A DNA stretch of 61,817 bases from Janthinobacterium sp. (lineage in GTDB: Bacteria > Pseudomonadota > Gammaproteobacteria > Burkholderiales > Chitinibacteraceae): the NCBI GenBank assembly GCA_025360045.1, contig JANYCY010000026.1, positions 1 through 61,817 of the forward strand, given 5' to 3'. Numbering within the stretch: the first letter of the stretch is position 1; each line of letters starts with the position of its first letter. Under the pieces are notes generated by a model. It saw only the letters and a list, made by a program, of their open reading frames with translations, ran no database searches and was not told where the DNA came from. The position numbers and the translations under genes were made by a program. Below, in pieces: positions 41,022-50,200 of this stretch.

Positions 41022-41657
41022 TCAATGGATGGATGAATAAGGCCAATCAACAGCCTTGGTGACATAACCATGCTTTACTGGATTGAAATATATGTAAGCA
41101 ATATGTTTTTCTAAATCTTCATCATCCCTAATTAAGTGTTCCCAATAACGTCGTTGCCAAATTCCACGCTCACGTTTTGATTTTCTGCTTTTTATAAGTA
41201 CCCAAGCATAAATTATCCAATCTTTTTAAATCATGCATTTTTCGTAGGGTGCAAAACGCCGTAGGCGTTACGCACCAAGGGCTGGTGCGCAAGAAAGGCA
41301 CTTTCACACCCTACGAAAATCACATGTTTTTTCCTTTAAAAATACGTGATAACTTATGTCGAACTACTTAATGACTTCGGTTTTTTTAATCGAGCGAGAA
41401 AATGTGGCTTTAATCAAGGCCCAGCGTAATGGAAAATCAGCATCGCCAATAGGTAAGCGCCAAATGGCATGCAAATGATCGGGTAATACTACGATGGCAA
41501 TAATCTCGAAAGGATGAGAATGTCGGACTTTCCGGATTGCTTCACGCAGTAAGTCAATTTGCTCAAGCAATAGAGTACTTTTTCGATTGGCAAGGTTTAC
41601 GGTAAAAAATAAATAGCGCCCGCTATATTTGCTCTTCGATACCGCATGAGGCGACCT
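41022..41657 (-). pseudogene. Disrupted RAYT (REP-associated tyrosine transposase) gene
   Basis: The 5' part (41364 to about 41657) encodes SGRYLFFTVNLANRKSTLLL and then IAIVVLPDHLHAIWRLPIGDADFPLRWALIKATFSRSI, the histidine-motif region of Y1/IS200-type RAYTs. The 3' part (41022-41217) encodes YAWVLIKSRKSKRERGIW and ends HIAYIYFNPVKHGYV... WPYSSIH, the RAYT C-terminus. Between them lies a 77-bp palindromic insertion (41241-41317), which breaks the frame. The N-terminus has no start codon and runs into another repeat at 41667. Clearly inactive as it stands. Confidence 0.85.
41241..41317. repeat. REP-like palindromic insertion inside the RAYT gene
   Basis: The ends TTCGTAGGGTG and CACCCTACGAA are exact inverted repeats. 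The interior contains a hairpin (GCGTTACGCACC/GGTGCGCAAG) and the GGTGCGCAAGAAA repeat (41284-41320). Each arm has GTAG at its outer end, like the REPs. A relative lies at 45234-45302. Confidence 0.8.
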
Positions 41658-41666
41658 TGATAAAAT

Positions 41667-41693
41667 GTTGGGCTGATAAAACTTTAGCCCAAC
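41667..41693. repeat. GTTGGGCT hairpin repeat (inverted)
   Basis: GTTGGGCTGATAAAACTTTAG followed by CCCAAC-type end; reverse orientation of the units at 1473 and 40896. Abuts the 5' end of the broken RAYT gene. Confidence 0.65.
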
Positions 41694-41769
41694 CTACGGT
41701 ATTTACGCAGTTTTCCTCTATTTTTCTCTGTGTTTCAAGAATGGGTTTTACTTTTCCGAAAAATCCCCA

Positions 41770-43068
41770 TCAACTCTGCGCCATCCTCGTTTTCGCCAGC
41801 GGTGGATTTTTGGCGAAGTAGCGTTTGATGCCTTTGTGTAAGGCGCCGGCCATTTTGTGTTGGTAGGCTTCGTCGATCAGTTTTTGCTCTTCCTGCGGAT
41901 TAGAGATAAACGCGGTTTCGACTAGGATCGAAGGGATGTCGGGGGCTTTAAGGACGGCGAAGCCCGCTTGTTCGATGCCTTGTTTGTGCAGGCGGTTAAT
42001 ATTGCCGATCTCGCCCAGCATCGATTTGGCGAGTTTCATGCTGTCGTTATTGGTGGCGGTTTGGGTTAAATCCATCAGCGTGTGCGCCAGCGCTTTGTCT
42101 TTCACGTCGATTTTTACCCCGCCAATCAAATCAGCATCATTTTGTGTTTGCGCCAGCCAGCGTGCGGCGGTGCTGGATGCGCCTTTTTCGGACAGCATAA
42201 ATACCGACGAGCCATTGGCGTCTGGCCGAGTAAAGGCATCGGCATGGATGGAGACAAATAAATCGGCCTGCACGGCGCGGGCTTTTTTAACGCGTACGCC
42301 AAGCGGCACAAAGAAGTCGCCATCTCTGGTGAGCACGACGCGCATATTGGGCTCGTTCTCTAAGAGGGCTTTTAGCTTTTTGGCAATCGCCAGCACCACG
42401 GTTTTTTCGTGATTGCCGCCAGGGCCCACTGCGCCGGGGTCTTCTCCGCCGTGGCCAGGGTCGAGCACGATGGTAATCAGCCGATCGACTTTCATTTTGC
42501 TGCGATCAACTGGGCTGTCTTCTGCGGGCTTGGCAGCGGGCGCAGGTGGGGCGGGTTTGCTGTCTGTGGTTTGATCGTCCAAAAACGCCAGTAGCGGGTC
42601 ATTTTGTGAAGCAGGGTAGAGATCAATTACCAAGCGATGCTTGTATTCGCCAACAGGATTGAGCGTAAAAATTTGCGGTTTGATTTCGGTTTTTAAATCC
42701 AGTACCAAGCGCACCGTGCCGGGCTTATTGCGGGCGGCGCGCAGCTGCTGGATATAAGGGTCATCACCGCCCACTTTGCTGGCTAGGCTTTGCAATTCAT
42801 TGTTGATATCAATGCCTTCCAAGTCGACCACCAGCCGTTCAGGGTCTTTAAGCGAGAATTGCTTAAAGGTGAGTGGAACGGTGGATTCGATGGTGACACG
42901 GGTGTAAGCCTGCGCAGGCCAAACACGCACGGCCACTACGCTGGCGGCAGGCGCAGCAAAGCCAAAGGGCGTTACGGCCAGTAGCAGGCTAGCGCTCGCG
43001 CCGCGCAAAATGTCGCGGCGAGCTAGCTGGGGCAGGTTTTCTAAACCTGTTGAAGACGATTGAGGCAT
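41770..43068 (-). CDS. amiC: N-acetylmuramoyl-L-alanine amidase AmiC
   Basis: A 432-residue protein. A twin-arginine signal (RRDILRGASASLLLAVTPFGFAAPA) directs it to the periplasm in folded form. AMIN domain at about 45-150 (VRVWPAQAYTRVTIESTVPLTFKQFSLKDPERLVVDLEGI), Pro/Ala linker, then Amidase_3 at about 200-418. The zinc ligands are in VLDPGHGGEDPG, HEKTVVL and SIHAD, and the catalytic Glu in VETAFISN. It splits septal peptidoglycan during cell separation. It overlaps tsaE by 28 bp, a conserved tsaE-amiC arrangement. Confidence 0.95.
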   Translation of the reverse strand: MPQSSSTGLENLPQLARRDILRGASASLLLAVTPFGFAAPAASVVAVRVWPAQAYTRVTIESTVPLTFKQFSLKDPERLVVDLEGIDINNELQSLASKVGGDDPYIQQLRAARNKPGTVRLVLDLKTEIKPQIFTLNPVGEYKHRLVIDLYPASQNDPLLAFLDDQTTDSKPAPPAPAAKPAEDSPVDRSKMKVDRLITIVLDPGHGGEDPGAVGPGGNHEKTVVLAIAKKLKALLENEPNMRVVLTRDGDFFVPLGVRVKKARAVQADLFVSIHADAFTRPDANGSSVFMLSEKGASSTAARWLAQTQNDADLIGGVKIDVKDKALAHTLMDLTQTATNNDSMKLAKSMLGEIGNINRLHKQGIEQAGFAVLKAPDIPSILVETAFISNPQEEQKLIDEAYQHKMAGALHKGIKRYFAKNPPLAKTRMAQS

Positions 43069-43532
43069 GTTTGGCCTTGCTCACTAAATGCTTGGATATG
43101 GGCCATGCGGCTCGTTTGATCGGAAACTAAAGAAGCTTCGGGCGTTAATGTAATGATCCAGTCGGGAGTGGGTAAAAGACCTTCCGCCTTATCTGCCCAT
43201 TCGATCAGGCAAATAGATTCGGGGTTAAAGTAGTCTCTAAAGCCTGCATCTTCCCATTCGCTGGCATCATTAAATCTATACAAATCAAAGTGATATAAGT
43301 ATAAGTTAGAAACAGTATAAGGTTCAACCAGCGTATAGGTGGGGCTTTTTACTCGGCCGGTAAAACCTAGCCCGCGAAGCAAGCCTCGGCTGAGCGTGGT
43401 TTTGCCTGCACCTAGGTTGCCTTCCAAAAAAATCACCATGCCTGCCGCTACGCTTTGCGATAAACGCGCGCCCAGCGCCAGCGTGGCATCTTCATCGGCT
43501 AAAAAACATTTGAAATCAGTATTGTGTGGCAT
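43041..43532 (-). CDS. tsaE: TsaE, tRNA N6-threonylcarbamoyladenosine ATPase subunit
   Basis: A 163-residue P-loop ATPase: LEGNLGAGKTTLSRGLLRGLGFTGRVKSPTYTLVEPY (Walker A plus the SPTYTL signature), YHFDLYRF and ICLIEWADKAEGLLP. Essential for the t6A modification of ANN-decoding tRNAs with TsaB and TsaD. Divergent from queG. Confidence 0.96.
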   Translation of the reverse strand: MPHNTDFKCFLADEDATLALGARLSQSVAAGMVIFLEGNLGAGKTTLSRGLLRGLGFTGRVKSPTYTLVEPYTVSNLYLYHFDLYRFNDASEWEDAGFRDYFNPESICLIEWADKAEGLLPTPDWIITLTPEASLVSDQTSRMAHIQAFSEQGQTCLNRLQQV

Positions 43533-43619
43533 GGGCTATGACATCCATTGGCTTAACGCTCATACGGTGAATTGGGGCCTATCAGGCAAAAAACGCATGA
43601 AGTCGGTATCATCGCGGCT

Positions 43620-44702
43620 ATGCATACGTCTCTACCTTCATTAGATTATCAAAAACTCGCTCAGCAAATTAAAGGCTGGGCGCAAGAATTGGGTTTTGCT
43701 CGGGCCGGGATTACCGGCATCGATTTAAGCCACGCAGAAGCCGGTTTGCAAGAATGGCTAGATGCGGGCTTTCACGGTGAGATGGATTATATGGCAAGGC
43801 ACGGCATGAAACGTGCCAGACCTGCAGAATTACACCCCGGCACTATTTCACTTATTTCGGTTTTCTTGCCTTATTTGCCGCCTGCCGCCGCAAATTCAGA
43901 AGAAATTCTGGCGAACGGCAGTAAGGCCTATCTTTCCCGCTACGCGCTGGGACGTGATTATCACAAGGTATTAAAGGGCCGTTTGCAGCAATTAGCAGAT
44001 CGGCTCGCTAAAGAAATTGGCCCTTTTGGCCATCGGGTGTTTGTGGATTCGGCACCGGTGCTTGAGGTAGAAATCGCTCAGCAGGCAGGGCAAGGCTGGC
44101 GGGGCAAACATACTTTGCTGATTAATCGCGAATATGGCTCTTACTTTTTTATTGGCGAGTTATTTACCGATTTGCCGCTGCCGCCCGATCCACCGCAGCA
44201 AGAAGAGCATTGCGGGCGCTGCACCCGTTGCATTACGGCTTGCCCAACGGGGGCGATTGTCGCGCCGTATAAAGTCGATGCGCGGCGCTGTATTTCTTAT
44301 TTAACCATCGAGCTAAAAGGCAGTATTCCGCTGGAGTTTCGCCCCATGCTGGGCAATCGCGTGTATGGCTGCGACGATTGTCAAATGGTCTGCCCGTGGA
44401 ATCGTTTTGCGGTGGATACTAAAGAAGCTGATTTTCATGTGCGCCATGGCCTTGATGATGTCACGCTGGTTGAGCTATTTGCTTGGTCAGAGGCCGATTT
44501 CAAACAAAAAATGGCCGGCAGCGCCATTTACCGCATTGGCTACGAGCAGTGGCTTAGAAATATGGCCGTGGGCCTTGGCAACGCGCCGACTTCACCCGAG
44601 GTGATTGCTGCACTGGCCACCAGAGCAGATGACGCTAGCGATATTGTCAAAGAGCATGTGCTGTGGGCTTTAGTGCAGCATGCTATACCTGACCACTTCT
44701 GA
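43620..44702 (+). CDS. queG: Epoxyqueuosine reductase QueG
   Basis: A 360-residue cobalamin-dependent enzyme that makes queuosine from epoxyqueuosine in tRNA. The ferredoxin-like part has two 4Fe-4S motifs: HCGRCTRCITACPTGAI and YGCDDCQMVCPWN. The N-terminal half (FARAGITGIDLSHAEAGLQEWLDAGFHGEMDYM) and VFVDSAPVLE are typical. The ATG at 43620 lies after a longer in-frame start (43572) that is not conserved. A C-terminal HEAT-like segment is present. Confidence 0.95.
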   Translation: MHTSLPSLDYQKLAQQIKGWAQELGFARAGITGIDLSHAEAGLQEWLDAGFHGEMDYMARHGMKRARPAELHPGTISLISVFLPYLPPAAANSEEILANGSKAYLSRYALGRDYHKVLKGRLQQLADRLAKEIGPFGHRVFVDSAPVLEVEIAQQAGQGWRGKHTLLINREYGSYFFIGELFTDLPLPPDPPQQEEHCGRCTRCITACPTGAIVAPYKVDARRCISYLTIELKGSIPLEFRPMLGNRVYGCDDCQMVCPWNRFAVDTKEADFHVRHGLDDVTLVELFAWSEADFKQKMAGSAIYRIGYEQWLRNMAVGLGNAPTSPEVIAALATRADDASDIVKEHVLWALVQHAIPDHF

Positions 44703-44814
44703 TGGTTGGTTTTAGTCCGCTGGCTTACGCCGTATTCTGGTCTGAATTGGTCAAGTCTCCTCCAATATCAATCCTATCAACTTAAACGAAATGTTTTTTG
44801 TAGGGCGGGTGCAA

Positions 44815-45151
44815 CCCCATGTGAGCTAAGCAAATGTTTTCTCATTAGCAAACATCGAAAAAACACTATGCCCACACTCTCGGCATGGGGCTTAAATCCC
44901 CCTGAAGCACGCCGAAGCGAGGAATAAGCGGGGCGGGGTCGTCGTCAATTCGTGTTTGAGCGAAGCGAGTTGAATTGACGCCACCTCGATTGTCCGCAGT
45001 GAGGGGCCTTCGTGCTGTTTGGGGCGGCCTTCTTTGGCTTCGTTTCTTGGCTGCTCAAGAAAGGAAGGCCCCTGCGGTGGCCAACCGCTCCAAAATCAAC
45101 GTGCCGAAGGCACTAAAAAGGTCTTTTTGATTTTGGTTAGCGCATATGGGG
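44815..45151 (+). repeat. Structured non-coding element, CCCCATGTGCGCTAA family, complete copy 2
   Basis: It starts CCCCATGTGAGCTAAGCAAA and ends TTAGCGCATATGGGG, an imperfect inverted repeat of about 20 bp. GCAACCC of the target REP is present at both junctions (44811-44817 and 45153-45159). The interior has a stem GTCAATTC/GAATTGAC (44944-44979), a long-range stem from CCGCAG/GGGGCCTTC to GAAGGCCCC/TGCGG (44994-45077), and GTGCC-GAA-GGCAC. No conserved protein. Confidence 0.8.
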
Positions 45152-45233
45152 AGCAACCCGCGAGCCATACTGAAAAATACGCGGGTTGCACCCACCCTAC
45201 GATGATTCAATGCTTGCCATTGTGCGGCAGTTT

Positions 45234-45302
45234 TAGGGTGTACAACGACGAAGTCGTTGCTACGACAAGGCGGTGCGTAAGAAAAGCAATTTGCACACCC
45301 TA
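45234..45302. repeat. TAGGGTG palindromic repeat
   Basis: TAGGGTGTACAACGACG at one end and ACACCCTA at the other; includes the GGTGCGCAAGAAAA unit (45272-45309). Related to the insertion in the RAYT gene at 41241-41317. Confidence 0.65.
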
Positions 45303-45375
45303 TAAAAATCAAACCCAATCTTGTTAAGTTGACAGGATTTTCTCCAATATCCCCTTTCATTTAAAGCTTCTCGCC

Positions 45376-45408
45376 TGTCGGGTTTCGGGTCATTCTGTTC
45401 CTATTCGC
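45376..45408 (-). repeat. 33-bp dispersed repeat, copy B
   Basis: Exact reverse complement of 108-140. It lies 180 bp upstream of the chemoreceptor, in otherwise unremarkable promoter-side DNA. Confidence 0.7.
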
Positions 45409-45588
45409 CTATTGGGTAAGCACACTTTTCTATTAGCGTGCATACCATTTGAGATGTACTAAAGTTAGTACGTTGACTGTCCGCATTCATTGACGATGGT
45501 TACTATCTGCCGCTAATTAAAAATCGATTTAATTGCCTTTCTAGATCGAAAAATAATTTGAGTTGTTAAATGATAAAGAGAGTGTGAT

Positions 45589-47217
45589 ATGGGCTTGCTA
45601 ATGACTTATCGGGTGAGAACTCGTTTATTACTGCTTTGCGTTTTTGCCTTATGCGGCATGGTGATATTAAGCCTTGCCAATATGAAAGCGCTGCGGGACA
45701 CCATGCTGCAAGATCGAATGGATAAAGTAAGAGGCCAGACCGAAACGGCAGCAGGGGTGATTGAGCGCTTTCATACTTTAAGCCAAAAAGGGCAGATGAG
45801 TAGTGCCGATGCGCAGCAGGCGGCGCTGAGCACTTTGCGGGATGTGCGCTATTCCAAAACTGAATATTTCTTTATTTTTGATACAAATTATATTGTGCGC
45901 CTGCTACCAACTAAGCCCGAATTTGAGGGGCAAAATAAGGGCGATTTAAAAGATGCTAATGGCAAGTTAATTTATGTGGAGCTGGCTAAAGCCGCGCAGC
46001 AGGGGGGCGGCTATGTTGATTATTTCTTTCCGAAGAAAGGATCAGATAAGGCTGAGCCTAAGGTTTCTTATGCACTACTGATTCCCGATTGGAATTGGGT
46101 GGTGGGTACAGGCATTTATGTCGATGATGTGGATGCCGAGTTCAAAAAAAATCTGCTGTATGGCCTAGCGAAACTCTTGGTATTAGCGGTCTTGGTGGCG
46201 GGTGTGGCTGGAGTGATTGCGCAAAGTATTTTACGTCAGCTCGGTGGCGAGCCACAGGAGGGCATTGCGGTGATGCGGCGGGTGGCCGATGGCGATTTGC
46301 AAATTAATGTGTCATCGGCAAGCCATGGCAGCATGTTGGCTTCCTTAGGGGAAATGGTTGGGGGCTTAAATAAGGTGATGCGCAATGTGCGCACGGATGC
46401 CGATTTACTTAATGATAGAGCGGCGCAAATTGCCAATTCCAGCCGAGAAATTTCGATTGCGGCCACGCGCCAATCGGATGCCACCACCAATATGGCGGCG
46501 GCAATGGAGGAGCTAACCGTCAGCATCAACCATATTTCAGAAGGCTCAGGCGTGGCCGAGCATGCTTCGCGCCAAGCCACAGAGCTTGCCAAAAATGGGG
46601 TAACGCAGGTGGCTGAAGTGACCACTACCATGGAGCTGATCGCGAGCAATGTGAGCGACGCGACAACGCAAATCCGCCAGCTAGATGCCAAAGCGCGTGA
46701 GATTTCTGGCGTGGCTTCTGAAATCAAAGATATTGCCGATCAAACTAATTTATTGGCGCTCAACGCCGCCATCGAGGCAGCGAGGGCGGGCGAGCAAGGC
46801 CGCGGTTTTGCGGTGGTGGCGGATGAGGTGAGAAAACTGGCAGAAAGAACCTCGCTAGCCACGGTGAATATCTCGCAAATGTTGGCCACTATTCAGAGCG
46901 AAACGGTGAGTGTGGTGAATGTCATGAGCGCCGCTATTCCACAGGTAGAGCGGGGTGTGGCGTTGTCGCGCCATGTGGCTGACTCTTTAAGCAGTATTCA
47001 TTCGGGAGCGGAATCCAGCCTCTATAGCTTGCAAGAAATGGCGTCAGCCATCAGGGAGCAAAGCCAAGCCAGCAATAGCATTGCTACACGGGTTGAGGAT
47101 ATTTCACAAATGGTGGAAGAAACCAGCACCTCCATTTTGCATGCCGCAGAAAATGCCGCGCAGGTCGAGCAGATTGCTCATCAGCTTAATCAAGGTGTGA
47201 GTCATTTTAAAGTTTAG
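45589..47217 (+). CDS. Methyl-accepting chemotaxis protein with single Cache sensor
   Basis: A 542-residue chemoreceptor. Helix 1 ([20 protein letters not shown]) is followed by a periplasmic single-Cache domain ([40 protein letters not shown] ... [15 protein letters not shown]). After a second helix comes a HAMP-like stretch ([14 protein letters not shown]) and the cytoplasmic signalling hairpin with the conserved tip [38 protein letters not shown]. Ligand unknown; sCache_2 receptors often sense small organic acids. It ends without a CheR-binding pentapeptide. Confidence 0.95.
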   Translation: MGLLMTYRVRTRLLLLCVFALCGMVILSLANMKALRDTMLQDRMDKVRGQTETAAGVIERFHTLSQKGQMSSADAQQAALSTLRDVRYSKTEYFFIFDTNYIVRLLPTKPEFEGQNKGDLKDANGKLIYVELAKAAQQGGGYVDYFFPKKGSDKAEPKVSYALLIPDWNWVVGTGIYVDDVDAEFKKNLLYGLAKLLVLAVLVAGVAGVIAQSILRQLGGEPQEGIAVMRRVADGDLQINVSSASHGSMLASLGEMVGGLNKVMRNVRTDADLLNDRAAQIANSSREISIAATRQSDATTNMAAAMEELTVSINHISEGSGVAEHASRQATELAKNGVTQVAEVTTTMELIASNVSDATTQIRQLDAKAREISGVASEIKDIADQTNLLALNAAIEAARAGEQGRGFAVVADEVRKLAERTSLATVNISQMLATIQSETVSVVNVMSAAIPQVERGVALSRHVADSLSSIHSGAESSLYSLQEMASAIREQSQASNSIATRVEDISQMVEETSTSILHAAENAAQVEQIAHQLNQGVSHFKV

Positions 47218-47282
47218 TTTGGAAGGGGGGCGGTGCTGTACGAGTAAGTTGTTTTGAAAGGATTGAGCCTGAAGGATGAATA

Positions 47283-50200
47283 ATGACGATAGATCGCATA
47301 AAGCTAGCCATAGAAAATGCACTTGGATTAGTTAGGCATCTGAATGCTTATCATGCTGACGGGCATTTTCATGGTGCCATCACTCAAGCTAGCTTACGTT
47401 TTAATCAGGGGCGATTGATTGGTTTGCTTGCACCTCCTACGGTACGCTCAGAGCTGATTACGATTGAGGATTTGCGCTATGCCTCGCCAGAGCAAGCGGG
47501 GCGAATGTGGGATCGATTAAGCCCGCGTAGTGATTTTTATGCGGTAGGTTGCCTGCTGTACGAGTGGTTGAGCGGCGAGCCGCCTTTTGCCTCAGATGAT
47601 TTACTTGAGCTAGTGCATGCGCATCTGGCGCTGATGCCACAGCCTTTGCTTGCAGATGATGTGTCTCCTGTGCTGGCTCGTTTGGTGATGAAGTTACTTG
47701 AAAAACCAGCAACAGGGCGTTATGCCATGTCTGCAGGATTGAGTTCGGATTTGCAAGCGTGTTTGAATAGAGCGCAAGAAGGTGATCAAGAAGATTTTTT
47801 TCTGGGCCTGCATGATGAGTCTGGGCGTTTTGTGATTTCAGATTGTTTATATGGCCGTGATGATGATGTTTTATTGTTGCAGCAATTGTTTGCGCGGGTG
47901 TGTCAAGGTGAGGCGTTGCTCTGCACCATTAGTGGTTATTCGGGCATCGGCAAAACCAGCTTGGTACGCAGCTTGCGCCCTTTTGTGGCTAGCTGTGGAG
48001 CGATGGCGGAGGGCAAGCATGACCCGTTTCGTCGGCAGATTCCTTATTCGGCGCTGATCGAAACCTTCGCTGTGCTGATTCGGCGCATTCTTTCGGGAAA
48101 TAAAGCCCATCTTGTGCTTTGGCGCGAAAAACTCTCCGTGGCTCTTGGGGATAATAGCCCCGTGATTGCCGAGCTATTCCCCGATATTACCCGCATTATT
48201 GGCCCCCGTGAAAAGCCAGAAGTCTTAGAGGGTAGCGCGGGTCAGCATCGCTTTAACCGTGCCTTTACTTCGCTTTTTATGGCGTTTGCCAATAGCGAGC
48301 ACCCCCTCGTGCTGTTTTTAGACGATATGCAATGGGCTGATTTTGCGTCCTTGGCGCTGATCCAAAGCTTTCTGACCGAAGGGAGGGTGGGGCATTTACT
48401 GGTGTTGTGTGCCTATCGAGATAATGAGGTAGACGAGTCTCATCCCCTGATGCTGATGTTTGCCGAGTTACAGAAAAAAAAGGTGCAAATCGAGAACGTC
48501 AGCGTTGGGCCTCTGACGAGCACGGATTTAAGCAAGCTGGTCAACGATGCTTGTCCAGGCTTAGAGGAATTGCCGCTTTTTTACGATATGTTGATGCGTA
48601 AAACGCAGGGCAATCCCTTCTTTTTACGGCAATTTTTGCAAGAACTCTATGATGAAAAAATTCTAACCTTTAGCCAGAAATGTCTTACTTGGGGCTGGTC
48701 TAAAGAGGCGGCTGCCAGCCTCAGCCATACCGAAAATGTGATTGATTTAATGGTAAGGCGAATCCGCCGTCTGCCCGCTGAGACGCGTAGCATTCTTAAT
48801 CTAGCCGCCAGTGTTGGCAATCGCTTTGACTTACAGACGCTGGCAATTGTGGGCGAGCTAGATGCATCTGCGATTTTGTCTATGCTGGCCCCAGCGATTC
48901 AGGAAGACATGCTGCAGCCAGTGAACGAAGGCAAAGGTTTACATGAATTTAAGTTTTTGCACGATAGAGTGCAGCAGGGTGCTTATGCTTTAGAGTCTGA
49001 AGATTTTATGCAGCAGCTGCATTTGCGTATTGGTCGCCTGATGCTTAATGAGCAAGATGCGGCTGATTTCGAGCCCAAATTATTTGAAATCGTTGATCAT
49101 CTCAATGCAGCCCAGCGCCTGATCAGCGATGGGGCCGAGCGTATTAGGCTAGCGCATTTAAATTTTTATGCAGGGATGAAAGCTCGCCAAGCTATGGCAT
49201 ATCAGGGGGCAGTGGCTTACTTTGAAACGGGTATTGCCATGCTCGACGAGCCCTTTAGCGAACATTGTTTTGATCTGTCTTTTTCTCTTTATTTAAACGC
49301 GGCACAGGTGTTTGAGCTGGCGGGATCTTACGCACGTTTTGATGATTACATCAGCCTCTTGGAGCAGCATGCTCGCAGCTTATTGCAACAGGCTGAAGTG
49401 TGCTTTTTAAAAATTGCCCACCTTAATCACGATGGTCGCCTTGCTGATATCAATGCACTCGGGCGGGACACGCTGGCCGTATTTGGAATTGACATTCCGC
49501 CGCTTGATGATGCCGATGCGCTGATGCAGACCTATCAGCAGGAGCTGGATTTATTCCATAGCCTGATGTCTACCCGCAGCTATGAAGCGCTTGATGATTT
49601 GCCCATTAGCGAAGACGCTGAGCACGATGCGGTGCTCAAGCTGCTCTCGCAAATCTCAGAACCCGCTATTTTTGTGAACTTCCCGTTTTTTTCAGTGATT
49701 GCCGTGATGGGAGTAAATCGTTCGATTCGCCATGGCTATTCACGCCTGTCGCCGATGTTTTTTACCCTACTGGGCATCGCGCTGATCGCCCATCATCGCC
49801 GTTATCAAGACGCCTGCAAAATTGCCGATGTGGGCATCCGTCTGCTGAATACGAATAGCTATGATCTCTATGGCTATGAGCGCTGCTTGGCTTATCACGG
49901 CTGGAATATCACCCATTGGACCGAGCCTGCACAGCGGGCTGTGCCGCTGTTGAATGAGGGCTATTCGGTGGCGTTGCGGGCACATGATCCGCTCTATGGT
50001 GGCTATATGTTGGTCGCTTTACCGTGGATTAGTTTCTTTTTATGCCGCGATATAACCGAGCTACAGATGGCGGCTGCCAGAACGCTCAATTTTTGTGCGA
50101 GTAATGAGCTGCCTTTTGTGAGCAGCTTAAGCGAGCCTTTTGCTGCTACGGCAGCAGCACTGCATGGCGATACTGCGGGTTTAGGCATACTGGATCATCA

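Larger units (their letters stand above)
44769..45341. repeat. CAATCCTATC element carrying nested insertions
   Basis: The left end CAATCCTATCAACTTAAACG pairs with TTGTTAAGTTGACAGGATT at 45321-45339. The 9-bp CTCCAATAT flanks it on both sides (44760-44768 and 45342-45350). Compared with the uninterrupted copy at 13109-13261, it holds a 337-bp insertion in the middle of its REP pair (44815-45151). It also holds a roughly 70-bp palindromic insertion (45234-45302). This accounts for most of the 886-bp gene-free gap between queG and the chemoreceptor. Confidence 0.82.

Noticed and set aside
43587-43602. AAAAACGCATGAAGTC shared with the MITE-like element at 5293-5308
   Set aside because: Only 16 bp match, without the terminal repeats; may be a remnant but could be chance, and no structure surrounds it.
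45019-45327. 102-codon frame across the structured element and REP
   Set aside because: It spans the junction of two separate insertions, so it cannot be an evolved gene.
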